Below the pieces are notes generated by a model. The model did no database searches, was not told the origin of the DNA, and was given only the letters and a program-made list of their open reading frames with translations. This document shows, one piece after another, positions 33,618 through 46,300 of a stretch of DNA of 60,000 bases. The stretch covers positions 134,800,108 through 134,860,107 of the forward strand of contig CM043955.1 of the NCBI GenBank assembly GCA_014529385.2. The letters are read 5' to 3'. Positions within the stretch are counted from its first letter, which is position 1. Each line of letters starts with the position of its first letter. Source of the DNA: Adiantum capillus-veneris (lineage: Eukaryota > Streptophyta > Polypodiopsida > Polypodiales > Pteridaceae). A program made the position numbers and the translations under genes.

Positions 33618-35130
33618 GATGTAGATTCCATCCTTGGAAGCTAGTGAGGTGAAGCTCGTTCATCGAGGTGGTAGAGCATCTGTGATAGATTCTCTGCACA
33701 ACAAATTCGCCATGAGAGTATGCAAGCGGAACTATATGTCAATAAAGCATGAGGGAAATATAAAGTACATGAGGACATGAGTAACTGCAAAGAATTATGA
33801 AATGCTACACTGCCATTAAGGACGAATAAATTTCACTTTGATGAAATTAATCAATCAAGAGTTCTTGGCTTATGGATGAATCTGTCAATTAGGTAGGTAT
33901 GGCTAAGGTTAAAACGACTACTCAAGTGGTAGCAAAGTTAGGAAGATTATCTAAATGCAAGTGTCCCCAAGTGTGTCTTTTAGCTTTGATTAGCCAACTA
34001 ACTCTCACAACTCCAAACAAGAGCTTGAATTTTTCACTTTAAGCTTAATGGAGGTCTTTTTCATGTCTTTTTTTTTTAATTCAAAATTATTTGTTGTGTG
34101 TGCTTATTTTTTATGTCCGAAGCTTTTTGCTTTTCAAAGAAAAGCACCCACACTGGGAACCTCGAGGGCTCTAGTACCATAGACAATACATGTGATGTGA
34201 AGTACCAAATCAAGCCGGGATTTCTCTTCCAGCTTGAGATTTTACCTTTGTGGTACTTTTTCTTCTTGCTTCCATTTTCTTTGTATTCTCACTAGTGTCT
34301 TTTGTTGTTGAACTGAGCAATCTTCTCTATGCCTAACACACTCCTAAGGTCTCAAACACCCAAATAATTTTACCAACTAGGACTAGTGGTCAAGTAAATG
34401 AGCTAACCTAAAGTCACGGCCTTCTAACCTCAAGGCTCATCCATAAGACTAAACTCTAGTTCATCAACCTAAGCAAAGACAAATTTATATAGCTATAATG
34501 ATAGATAACAAAACATAACTAAATGCACTTAATCACCATGAAAAACCACACTCAACACGTATAAATATCCACCAGCATGAATCATGGAAAGTAGTACACC
34601 TGGAGGTATGGAGTTTCTCATTTTGTTGAAGCAAATTTCCTCAACCATGATCCATATAACTTCTACACAACAATATCAAGCAATAAGGCACTATACCTCG
34701 AGAAGGCATGTCAGTGTGAAAAGACCAAAACTCCTATAAAAGACCAAAACTCATGGAAACCAGCTGAAACAAAATATAGACCCCTAACCTACCTATATGT
34801 TATCACTTATGGAATCAAGGGAAGAGAACATTATCTCGGACGGTTCACTATGTGTAAAACTACCATATCACATGCGTTCAAGGCATGTTTTAAAATCCCT
34901 TATCTGTGAACTTTTTAGGGAATATAATGTACCATTTTCTTTAAGAAATCTGTAAGTTTTTTCAAATTTGAAACAATAGTATCCTTCTATGTATAAACTT
35001 TTGTAAGTTTCAAGTACTTTAAATACCATTATGTTGAACTCATGTGATAGGTTACATTTTTTTTAGGTTACCTCCTTGAGGATATTATGTAGACTGGGTG
35101 GCATCCATAAGGCTAGGCCTCAATCCTCAT
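33618..35130. other. No gene recognised
   Basis: AT-rich non-coding sequence, with no repeat partner or RNA gene seen. Confidence 0.5.
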
Positions 35131-35133
35131 CAT

Positions 35134-35412
35134 CTAGAAAAAAAAATCATTGTCAGTGAGACCATAGTCTTTCTCAAATTCTTCATCAACTTCGTGTGCA
35201 CATATGTTAATAAGGAACCTTGCTATGCATGGATACTCATCTTGTGCAAAAGAATAGACATGTGCCACTGGAGAAACATTTGTTATTGGGTATGAGTCAC
35301 TAGTAGTCCATAGACGTATTAGCCATTCTAACTCCTCAAAATTTTTCTCACACGCAAGTATCTCTACCAAATCCCATTCACAAGAAAGCATAGGGTAGCA
35401 TATGTGAAACAC
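35134..35412 (-). CDS. Unrecognised 92-codon ORF
   Basis: Open frame with a balanced composition, including several Trp and Cys residues and an acidic C-terminus (HEVDEEFEKDYG). It ends at a run of T (Phe codons), where a slip would extend it by a few acidic residues. No family recognised; it could be chance or an exon relic. Confidence 0.2.
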   Translation of the reverse strand: MFHICYPMLSCEWDLVEILACEKNFEELEWLIRLWTTSDSYPITNVSPVAHVYSFAQDEYPCIARFLINICAHEVDEEFEKDYGLTDNDFFF

Positions 35413-35639
35413 TTGAGAAAAATAAAAAGCGTAACTTTCATAAAAAATAGAAGCTCATGCCTCTGGTGAACTAGCCATCTCTGCAAATACGTATAGATTT
35501 GGTTAGGTCTCTAAAACATGAGGGTTGTTTCTTGTGCTTCTTGATGTGACATGGTGCATTTGGACTATGTGTTGGGTCCGATAGGGTGCAACCTTGTTTG
35601 CTAGTCGCTCTTGCTCATTTACTGTTTTTGTTTTTTTTT

Positions 35640-35670
35640 TTTTTTGTTTGTTTGTTTGTTTGTTTGTTTT
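35640..35670 (+). repeat. Poly-T and (GTTT)n
   Basis: A run of T followed by about six TTTG units. Confidence 0.9.
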
Positions 35671-35714
35671 AGTACAGTCACTCAATTGAAGAGTTGATGG
35701 GTCAGGTAGGAAGG

Positions 35715-36495
35715 TTAAGAGGGAATCGAGCGAATGATGGTTGTAGTAAACACTCCCCCCTTCCTTGGGTAGATCATACTTTTTCGAAGGTTGTCATCAG
35801 CTTTTAACCAATCATTCCAAGATGTAACAGGTGAAGTTTTTGACCAATAGTTTTCCACCACCCTATGCGCTTCATCAAGTTGCAAGGGTGGTAAGGTACA
35901 CTCCCATGATCTTCTTTGCAACGTTGTTGTAAGTGGTGAACTTACAATGGGAGATGCAAATTCTTTCTTGTTTATATGGATATTTATAGTGGTAGGTGGC
36001 GGTTGTGTCGAAGCTTGTATTTTTGTAGATGAACTACATGAAGAGCTGGAAGCTTCATTTGACTTCCATGTTCTTGAGCTAGATGGAACAAATCGTTCTT
36101 TTTTTAGTACCCAAACTAGATATGGAATGGGTGTGTAGCATTTCATGTTTTTTTTCCTTTTTGCGATCTTCAAATCATTTTGGAGTTATAGGATTTGTCA
36201 TAACATGGATTTGGAAGATTTTGAATCAACTTAAAATGCATGTGTAACTCCAAGTTTGGTCTCTCATTGGCACCTAATACATTGTTGTTGCTCTTGAGCC
36301 TTGGCTTGAGCTTGTACCTTTTTCAATCCTGCTTGTGCCTTGGCTGCCTTTTTTTTTACAAATGACAAGTAGCTCCTCTTGGCATAAAGGATCGTAATAT
36401 CTTTTAAATTTACTCCCATTGAGAAATCCAATGGTTTCCACTCATCAAGAGTTTCCTGTCATAAAATCTTCTCGGATTAAACTGATCATCTAATG
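35715..36495 (-). pseudogene. Unrecognised decayed coding region
   Basis: The 152-codon frame at 35,715-36,173 is basic at its start, Ser/Pro/Thr-rich in the middle, and ends with LDEAHRVVENYWSKTS and SWNDWLKADDNLRKSM, which look like real helices. Just upstream (36,276-36,470) a 65-codon frame on the same strand reads ETLDEWKPLDFSMGVNLKD, then an Ala/Lys/Gln-rich coiled-coil stretch and a Cys-Ile-Arg-Cys end. The two are separated by a stop and about 100 bases. They could be parts of one dead gene or element. No family recognised. Confidence 0.3.
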
Positions 36496-36689
36496 TGGGA
36501 GAATAAATAGGAACAAGGGTTAGAATATAGACGTGTACTTATGGGTCTATCTCAACACATGGCCGATGGTAAAGGGGTCCAAATGAGAGATGGTTTGTCA
36601 AAGAGAAAGGCTAGCTAATGGAGCTTAAAGACCTTAGGTTTAGCTTCATTAAATACCTCCAACGGTTAGTGTTAAAAGTCCTTTGACCT

Positions 36690-36915
36690 TAGGCAAGCTA
36701 GGGCTGAGCTTGACCCGCCGGCCCAAGCTTGAGGTGCTTGTCGTGCTTGATTGAGATGATTGAGGTGCTTGATGATTGAGATGCTTGAGGTGCTTGTCAT
36801 GCTTGATATGTTAGGGTTGTACTTGAGGTGGGAACCCAGTCCAACCTTGAGGGGCTTAAGGGCCAAGCTTGTCGTTGGAATCGGGACCAAGGTTGAGGGG
36901 CTTGAGGTGTCAAAA
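36690..36915 (+). repeat. Degenerate TTGAGGTGCTTG-type minisatellite
   Basis: The words TTGAGGTGCTTG, TTGAGATG and TTGAGGGGCTT(A/G)A recur about ten times with short spacers. Confidence 0.7.
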
Positions 36916-37219
36916 AAGTCAACAAGTATCCCTACAAGGAGAGGGCGAGCCCTACAAGTTGGGAGCATGAGAGAGAACACACACACCCTCACTCAAGGCA
37001 AACCTAGACCCAAGAGGCAACAAGGACACATGTCAAGCTCCTCTCCATGTTGCCCTCACAAGGTGACTAAAGCCTATTGGTTGGCCTTCTAATGGGTCCA
37101 ATGATAATTTAGTTAAGTTAATTAATTGTTCATGCCAAGTTAATTAAGTACTATGATTATGCTGCTACCATCAATTAAGTTCACCCTCTATGTTCTCAAA
37201 GCAGTCTCACAAAAATGCT

Positions 37220-37790
37220 CTCTTTAATTCTCCTAATTTTTCTATTCTCAAAGTACATCAGCTAAGAATCTTTATTGGTATGTGTGCATACTATAGACAC
37301 TTCATAGCAAAATTCTCTCAAATAGTAGGACCATTACATAATTTAACAAAGAAGAACGTTAAGTACTCATGGACTGCTAAGGAGAAAAATTCTTTTAACA
37401 AGCTCAAAGAGAAGCTTACCTCCCAACTAGTTCTTATGCTTCCAGATATCTCAAAGCCATTTGAGGTTCAACGTGATGCTTGTGGTGATTGACTTGGAGC
37501 AGTATTTCTTCAAGAAGGGCATGCCATAGCATATGAGAGCCAAAGACCAATGCCAATGAACGAGTCTTGGGCATATACAAAAAAGAGCTTTTTGTTGTTC
37601 TACATGCCCTAGATGCATGGAAGCACTATCTATTGTGGGGCCTCCATTTATTTTACGAATAGACCACCAAAGTCTCAAGTACTTCATGATGCAAACCAAG
37701 CTTTTCGACAAACAAATGAGGTGGAAATTTTTTTGTTCACAATTTTGTTTTCATATTGCTCTATTAGCGGGTCACCGCGACGGACGTCTG
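37220..37790 (+). pseudogene. Ty3/gypsy RT C-terminus and RNase H fragment
   Basis: The reading LRIFIGMCAYYRHFI, then FSQIVGPLHNLTKK, YSWTAKE, LKEKLTSQLVLMLPD and FEVQRDACG is the gypsy connection region and RNase H start, with the catalytic Asp in RDACG. Downstream, shifted frames give AVFLQEGHAIAYES and RIDHQSLKYFM...KQMRW, the later RNase H motifs. At least two frameshifts break it. Neither the RT palm nor integrase is nearby. It belongs to a different gypsy family from 15.9-26.2 kb (DAS-type start and DHQSLKYF motif). Confidence 0.88.
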
Positions 37791-37799
37791 CAACATAGC

Positions 37800-38440
37800 T
37801 TTTTGGTACTAACATAATGTCAATATGTAAGGAAGTAACTCGAGATGGGGTACACAAGCTCAATGAGATCATCAATCTCACAGAAGTGAACATAAAGGAC
37901 TGTTCATACGTCTACAAAAGCAAATCAACCACTTCCTAGTCAAAAAACCAGTCTATGTCTAATCTCACCGCTCTAGGTTATCACGCCTTTTTGGCATGCA
38001 AAAAAAATTGGAATGCAATGAAACTTAAGGAAAGGTATTACAACACCTAAGGCCATAATCCTACCAAGTACTGTAGTCATCTAGGAAGGTACATAAATCA
38101 CAATCCATCCTAAAAAATATATAGAAAACTGAAACAGAACTACCCGGAAAGGTTCCCTTCAAGCTTAGAAACACTCTTCCAAGGTCAAAACATTAAAAAA
38201 TTACCATTTAAGACATTAAATCAATGCATTTAGCTCATAGACAAGAAACTGTAAACTATAATAGAATTGAGAATGATCACACTTATATTAAAGAGCAAGA
38301 GACAAGGAACAGAATGTGCTCTTCATAATCAAATTTTGATTACCAGACAGGGAGAAAGATTCATTGCAACTTGTAGAAGCAATGCAGCTCTCAGTCGACA
38401 TCCAATAAATCCAAAGATAATGATAATGTGTCTTCCAAAA
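37800..38440. other. No gene recognised
   Basis: AT-rich, short frames only. It may include the far end of the element X LTR that starts at 38,663. Confidence 0.4.
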
Positions 38441-38449
38441 CTAAGGGTT

Positions 38450-38663
38450 TTGACTTAATAACTTGGGACCCTTTTCCACGGCCATTTGGCCACTTACAAG
38501 GTTTGTAGGCTCGGAGAGACTAAGAGGGAATGATAGACTATATTACAATTTGAGAATCATCAACAACAAAATTACACAACTTCTTTTGAAAAAATGATTG
38601 AGTACAACAAAGTTTGGTGTGTATCCGGCTTTCATATGACAGTCCGCTTTATCCACCAAACAT
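38450..38663 (-). repeat. Element X copy 2, 3' LTR (part)
   Basis: Begins TGTTTGGTGG on the minus strand after the conserved purine tract (38,664-38,676). It shares words with 29,995-30,250. The lower end is uncertain. Confidence 0.55.
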
Positions 38664-38676
38664 TCTCCCCTTCCTA

Positions 38677-39960
38677 TTCATTGCACGTCCTCCTGCAATC
38701 TACATTTGACTATTGCCTTTAGTAGTTGATCAGTCTCTTTTCCAGTGTCCTTGTGAGTCGCCTAAATTTTTTTGCCCTTGCGTTGATCTCCATCTTTGTT
38801 TTGCCAGCTCTTTGAAAGGATTATTGCTGATAGTGCTCTGATAAGCGATATGCCGAGCTGGTAAATCTTTGGTCATGGGATTAAAGATGGAGGAGTCGAC
38901 TTCAAAGAATCGTGTCATGAATTCCTCCCCAAAGTTTTGCATGTAGTGTGAGGGAAAAAACATGACTCTCGCATACAACCCCATGATGATGTTTTTGCTG
39001 GGAATCTTTGTTTCCTCCATATTCCAGCATAGTCTCCTTGTGACTTCCACAAAGACCTGCCAAGGATGCTCCACTGCTTCTATATCATTGAATGCCATTA
39101 TGCAGGTGATTAGCATCTTTGAAAATTTAACAATCATCTGCCATGCAAGATCTGGTATTTCCTTCATCATGTTGATGACTCCTTTGAGCGTGTGAAGCAT
39201 ATACTTTTCTGAGGGGGGGAGGTTATTCCCTAGCTTGGTTATGACTGGGTAGTTTAGAACTGCTGCCCTCCTGCTTTGCCATGAATAAATAATTTCCCAG
39301 GATTGTCGTCTGTTGATGGGACAATAGGTTGGGTCAATCCGGAGATGTTGTGGAGCATTTCTGTGATAGGTTTTGTCTATTGGTTGCTGCTCAAACCATT
39401 TCCTTCGCTAGGTTGGTTGATACTCGATGATCGTCTGTATCTGTATGGTAGTGACAGGAGCATCCCTGTAATCTCGTTTTTTATTGGGCTCGAGGACAGG
39501 TAGCATTTTTATTTTCCATAAGAGAGCCTCTTGCCTCATTAGTGCGTTCATTTAATGCCCAAGATTTTTCACCACTTCGGGTAGGAGTGATCATGAGAAG
39601 GGCAGCTGACTCCAACACCTTGAGCTCGTATTGCAAATACTCCTTGTGTGAAGGGTCTTTGACTTCTAAGATCCTCTTTTGCAGTGTCGGAGATTGACGT
39701 CATGGCTGGATCTTCAAATTTGTGCATTGCGGTTTCTGTGCTTGTACCGGGAATATCTACATGGTGAGCTTCGAATGTGAACTGTCTCGGTCCTTCTGTT
39801 TATGTGACTTCTATAGGGAATGTCTGCACTGGCTTCATCTGTGTTGCCCTATGAGAAGATGGATGGACTAATTGTAAAAAAAAACCTTTAATCAATGTGA
39901 TGTTGATTTGTCCCCGAGGGTCAGTAATCTTAGAAGCCATTGACACGTCCTTGAAGAAAA
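38677..39960 (-). pseudogene. Element X copy 2, decayed coding region
   Basis: The best frame is 38,730-39,200 (156 codons), with LKGVINMMKEIPDLAWQM, then AFNDIEAVEHPWQ, LYARVMFFPSHYMQNFG and VDSSIFNPMTKDLPARHIAYQST. It aligns over its length with 29,390-29,900, including the purine tract after it. Further upstream (39,200-39,700) shifted frames match 28,930-29,370. The two copies keep similar protein-level readings despite many base changes. Function unknown; no enzyme motif seen. Confidence 0.65.
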
Positions 39961-39984
39961 AAACCATTTCCTGCCTTTCAAAGA

Positions 39985-40330
39985 TCTATGAACGTGCTAT
40001 ATCAAAAGTTGGAGGGCCAAAGAAAGTGACAGCCATCGTCAAGCAAAGTATCCGAAATTAACATGGGTACCATGCTGTGCACATACTATCAATCTGCTTC
40101 TGAAAGACATAAACAAACTTGACTACTTTGTTGGAAGCAAACACAATAATAAAGTTCATTAGAGAGAATCAATTTTCATATGCTCTATTCAGAACCAAGT
40201 CGCCTAACAAGGCATTACAAATCTTTTGTGCGACTCGGTTTGCTACTGCATATTATGTATTGTCAACACTGAAAGATGTTCGACATGCGCTGGTGGAGAT
40301 AGTTGTCGACAAGAGATTGTGGCCTTAGGG
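39985..40330 (+). pseudogene. hAT-family transposase fragment
   Basis: Readable pieces in two frames: VGGPKKVTAIV, then YPKLTWVPCCAHTINLLLKDINKLDYF, and after a frame change IIKFIRENQFSYALFRT, ATRFATAYYVLSTLKDVRHAL and VVDKRLWP. The C-x-AH-x-x-NLLL-x-DI, F-x-R and TRFAT patterns are typical of the DUF659-to-dimerisation region of plant hAT transposases. The usual TDNA segment between VTAIV and YPKL is missing, so there is a deletion as well as a frameshift. The coding similarity stops exactly where the satellite begins. Confidence 0.75.
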
Positions 40331-43300
40331 CCATAGGATGCCTTACACAAAGACCACCATGTGGCCTTAGGGCCATAGGGTGTCTTACACAAAGAGCACC
40401 ATGTGGCTTTAGGGCCATAGGACGTCTAACTAACACAAAGTTCTATCCATAGGATTTGAAGATAACAAAAAGAGCACCATGTGGCCTTAGGGCCATAGGG
40501 GTTTCTTACACAGAGAGCACCCTGTGGACTTAGGGCCATAGGGATTCTAACTAATGCAAAGAGCACCCTATTGCCTTAGAGTCATAGGGTTTCAAGCTAG
40601 CAAAAAGAGCACCATGGGGCCTTAGGCCAATAGGGTCTCTTACACAAAGAGCACCCTGTGGCACTTAAAGCCATAAGACCTTTAACTACTACAAAGAGCA
40701 CCATATGGCCTTAGAGTCATAGGGTTTCAAACTAGCAAAAAGAGTACCATGTGGCTTGAGGGCCATAGGGTGCCTTACACAAGGAGAACCATGTGGCCTT
40801 AGGGACATAGATCTTCTAAATAACACAAAGAGCACCCTATGGCCTTAGGGTCATAGGGTTTCAAGCTAGCAAAAAGAGAACCATGTGGCCTTAGGGCCAT
40901 AGGGTTTCTTACAGACAAAGCACCCTGTGGCCTTAGGACCATAGGGCTTCTACTAACACAAAGAGCACCCTATGTCCTTAGGGTCATAGGGTTTCAATCT
41001 AGCAAAAAGAGCACCATGTGGCCTTAGGGCCATAGGGTTTCTTACACAAAGAGCACCCCGTGGCCTTAGGGACATAAGGCTTCTAACTAACACAAAGAGC
41101 ACCCTATGGCCTTAGGGTTGTAGGGTTTCAAGTTAGCAAAAAAAGCACCATGTGTTCTTAGGGTCATAGTGTTTCTTACACAAAGAGCACTATGTGGCCT
41201 TAGGGACATAGGGTTTCAAGCTAGCAAAAAGAGCACCATGTGGCCTTAGGGCCATAAGGTTTCTTAAACAAAGAGCACCCTGTGGCCTTAGGGACATAGG
41301 GCTTCTAACTATCACAAAGTGATGGGCATAGGGTTTCAAGCTAACAAAAAGAGCACCATGTGGCCTTAAGGACATAGGGTTCCTTACACAAAGACCACCG
41401 TGTGGCCTTAGCGACATAGGGATTCTAACTAACACAAAGTGATGGCCAGAGGGTTTCAAGCTAACAAAAAGAGCACCATGTGGCCTTAGGGACATAGGGT
41501 TCCTTACAGAAAGACCATCCTGTGGCCTTAGAGCCATAGGGTTCCTTACAGAAAGACCATCCTGTGGCCTTAGAGCCATAGGTCTTCTAACTAACACAAA
41601 GTGCTAGCCATAGGGTTTCAAGGTAGCAGAAAGAGCACCATGTGGCCTTAGGACTATAAGGTTTCTTACACAAAGAGCATCCTATGGCGCTAAGGCCATA
41701 GGGTTTCAAACTAACAAAAAGAGCACCATGTGGCCTTAGGTCCATAGGGTGCCTTACACAAAGAGCACCATGTGGCCTTAAGGCCATAGAGCTTCTAACT
41801 AACACAAAGTGCTGGCCATAGGGTTTCAAAATAGCAAAAACAGCACCATGTGGCCTTAGGGCCATAAGGTTTCTTACACAAAGAGCACTCTATGACCTTA
41901 GGGACATAGGGCTTCTAACTAACAAAAGAGAACTCTATGGCCTTAGGTTCATAGGGTTTCAAACTAGCCAAAAGAGCACCGTGTGGCCTTAGGACCATAG
42001 GATTCCTTACACAAAGAGAACCATGTGGCCTTAGGGACATATGGATTCAAACTAACACAAAGAGCACGCTATGGCCTTAGGGTCATAGGGTTTCAAGCTA
42101 GCAAAAAGAGAACCATGTGGCCTTAGGTCCATAGGGTTTCTTACAGACAAAGCACCTTGTGTCCTTAGGGACATAGGGCTTCTAACTAACACAAAGAGCA
42201 CCCTATGACCTTAGGGTGCCTTAGAATCATAGGGTTTCAAGCTATCAAAAAGAGCACCATGTTGCCTTAGGGCTATAGGGTTTCTTAGACAAAGAGCATC
42301 CTATGGCCTTAGGGTCATAGGGTTTCGAACTAGCAAAAAGAGCACCATGTGGCCTTAGGGGCATATCATTATTTACACAAAGAGCACCCTGTGGCCTTAG
42401 GGCCATAGTGCTTCTAACTAACACAAAGAGCACCCTATGGCCTTAGGGTAATAGGGTTTCAAACAAGCAAAAAGAGCACCATGTGGCCTTAGGGCCGTAG
42501 GGTGCCTTACACAAAGAGCACCATGTGGCTTTAGGGCCATAGGGCTTGTAAGTAATAAAAAGTGCTAGGCATAGGGTTTCAAGATAGGAAAAAGAGCACC
42601 ATGGGGCCTTAGGGCCATAGGGTTTCTTATTGAAAGACCACCCTATGTCCTTAGGACCATAGGCTTCTAACTAACACAAAGAGCACCCTATGGCCTTAGG
42701 GTCATAGGGTTTTAAACTAGCAAAAAGAGCACCGTGTGGCCTTTGGGGCATAGGGTGCCTTAAACAAAGAGAACCATGTGGCCTTAGGGACATATGTCTT
42801 CTAATTAATACAAATAGCACCCTATGGCCTTAGGGTCATAGGGTTTCAATCTAGAAAAAGAGCACCATGTGGCCTTAGAGCCGTAGGGTTTCTTACACAA
42901 AGAGCACCCTATGGCCCTAAAGGCCATAGGGCTTCTAACTAACACAAAGGCACCCTATGGACTTAGGGCCATATGGCTTCTAACTTACACAAAGTGTTAG
43001 CCATAGGGTTTCAAGCTAGAAAAAAGAGCACCATGTGGCCTTAGGGCAATATGGTTTCTTACACAAAGAGCACCCTATGGCCTTAGACCCATAGGACTTC
43101 TAATAACACAAAGAGCACCTTATGGCCTTAGGATCATAGGGTTTCAAACTAGCAAAAAGAGCACCATGTTGCCTTAGGGTGCCTTACACAAAGAGAATCA
43201 TGTGGCCTTAGGGACATAAGTCTTCTAGCTAACAAAAAGAGAACCCTATGGCCTTAGGGTCATAGGTTTTCAAGCTAACAAAAAGAGAACCATGTGTCCT

Positions 43301-46300
43301 TAGGGCCATAGGGTTTCTTACTGACAAAGCACCATGTGTCCTTAGGACCATAGAGCTTCTAACTAACACAAAGAGCACCCTATGGCCTTAGGATCATAGG
43401 CTTTCAATCTAGAAAAAAGAGTACCATGTGGCCTTAGGGCCATAGGGTTTCTTACACAAAGAGCACCCTGTGGCCTTAGGGACATAGGGCTTCGAACTAA
43501 CACAAAGAGCACCCTATGGCCTTAGGGTTGTAGGGTTTCAAGCTAGAAAAATGAGCTCCATGTGGCCTTAGGGCCATAGTGTTTCTTACACAAAGAGCAC
43601 CCTGTGGCCTTAGGGCCATAGGGTTTCAAGCTAGCAAAAAGAGCACCATGTGGTCTTAGGCCCATAGGGTTTTTTACACAAAGAGAACCCTGTGGCCTCA
43701 GGGACATAGGGCTTCTAGCTAACACAAATTGCTGGCCATAGGGTTTCAAGCCAATAAAATTGCACCATGTGGCCTTAGGGCCGTAGGGCTTCTAACTAAT
43801 ACAAAGTGCCATAGGGTTTCAAGCTAGAAAAAAGAGCACCATGTGGCCTTAGGACCATAAGGTTTCTTACACAAAGAGCACCCTATGGCCTTAGGGTCAT
43901 AGGGTTTTGAAATAGCAAAAAGAGCACCATGTTGCCTTAGGGCCATAGGGTGCCTTACACAAAGAGAACCATGTGGCCTTAGGGCCATAGGGTGTCTTAC
44001 ACAAAGAGCACCATGTGGCCTTGGGGCCATAGGACTTCTAACTAACACAAAGTGTTGTCCATACGATTTGAAGATAGGAAAAAGAGTAGCATGTGGCCTT
44101 AGGGCCATAGGTTTTCTTACACAGTGGCACCCTGTGGACTTGGGGCCATAGGGCTTCTAACTAACGCAAAGAGCACCCTATTGCCTTAGGGTCATAGGGT
44201 TTCAAGCTAGCAAAAAGAGAACCATGTGGCCTTAGGGCAATAGGGTTTCTTACAGAAAGAGCACCCTGTGGCACTTAAAGCTATAAGACCTCTAACTACT
44301 ACAAAGAGCACCATATGGCCTTAGAGTCATAGGGTTTCAAACTAGCAAAAAGAGCACCATGTGGCCTGAGGGCCATAGGGTGCCTTACCCAAGGAGAACC
44401 ATGTGGCCTTAGGTACATAGATATTCTAAATAACACAAAGAGCACCCTATGGTCTTAGGGTCAAGGATTTCAAGCTAGCAAAAAGAAAACCATGTGGCCT
44501 TAGGGCCATAGGGTTTCTTACAGACAAAGCACCCTGTGGCCTTAGGACCATATGGCTTCTACTAACACAAAGAGCACCCTATGTCCTTAGAGTCATAGGG
44601 TTTCAATCTAGCAAAAAGAGCACCATGTGGCCTTAGGGCCATAGGGTTTCTTACACAAAGAGCACCCTGTGGCCTTAGGGACATAAGGCTTCTAACTAAC
44701 ACAAAGAGCACCCTATGGACCTAGGGTTGTAGGGTTTCAAGCTAACAAAAAAAGCACCATGTGTTCTTAGGGTCATAGTGTTTCTTACACAAAGAGCACT
44801 CTGTGGCCTTAGGGCTGTAGGGTTTCAAGCTAGCAAAAAGAGCACCATTTGGCCTTATGGCCAGGGTTTCAAGCTAGCAAAAAGAGCACCATGTGGCCTT
44901 AGGGCCATAAGGTTTCTTAGACAAAGAGCACCATGTGGCCTTAGGGACATAGGGCTTCTAACTAACACAAAGTGATGGCCATAGGGTTTCAAGCTAACAA
45001 AAAGAGCACCATGTGGCCTTAGGGCCATAGGGTTCCTTACAGGAAGACCACCCTATGGCCTTAGAGCCATAGGTCTTCTAACTAACACAAAGTGCTAGCC
45101 ATAGGGTTTCAAGGTAGTAGAAAGAGCACCATGTGGCCTTTGGACCATAAGGTTTCTTACACAAAGATCACCCTATGGCGCTAAGGCCATAGGGTTTCAA
45201 ACTAGCAAAAAGAGCACCATGCGGCCTTAGGTCCATAGGGTGCCTTACACAAAGAGCACCGTGTGGCCTTAGGGCCATAGAGCTTTTAACTAACACAAAG
45301 TGCTGGCCATAGGGCTTCAAAATAGCAAAAACAATACCATGTGGCCTTAGGGCCATAAGGTTTCTTACACAAACAGCACTCTGTGACCTTAGGGCCATAG
45401 GACTTCTAACTAACAAAAGAGCACCCTATGGCCTTAGGGTCATAGGGTTTCAAACTAACCAAAAGAGCACCGTGTGGCCTTAGGGCCATAGGGTTCGGTT
45501 CCTTACACAAAGAGAACCATGTGGTCTTAGGGACATATGGCTTCTAACTAACACAAAGAGCACGCTATGGCCTTAGGGTCATAGGGTTTCAAGCTAGCAA
45601 AAAGAGAACCATGTGGCCTTAGGGCCATAGGGTTTCTTACAGAAAAAGCACCTTGTGGCCTTAGGGACATAGGGCTTCTAACTAACACAAAGAGAACCCT
45701 ATGGCCTTAGGGTCATAGGGTTTCAAGCTAGCAAAAAGAGAACCATGTGGCCTTAGGGCCATAGGGTTTCTTACACAAAGAGCAACCTGTGGCCTTGGGG
45801 ACATAGGGCTTCTAACTAACACAAAGTTTTGGACATATGGTTTCAAGCTAGCAAAAAGAGCATCATGTGGCCTTAGGGTCATAGGGTTTCTTACACAAAG
45901 AGCACCTTGTGGCCTTAGGGCCATAGGGCTTCTAACTAACACAAAGAGCACTCTTATGGCCTTAGTGTCATAAGGTTTCAAGCTAGCTAAAAGATTACTA
46001 TGGGGCCTTAGGGCCATAGGGTTTCTTACACAAAGAGCACCCTATGGCCCTAAAGGCCATAGGGCTTCTAACTAACACAAAGAGCACCCTATGGCCTTAG
46101 GGTTATAGGGGAGTCAAGCTAGCAAAAAGAGCACCATGTGGCCTTAGGGCCATAGGGTTTTTTACACAAAGAGAACCCTGTGGCCTTATGGCCATAGGGT
46201 TTCAAGCTAGCAAAAAGAGCACCATGTGGCCTTAGGGCTATAGTGTTTCTTACACAAAAAGCACCCTATGGCCTTAGGGACATAGGGCTTCTAACTAACA

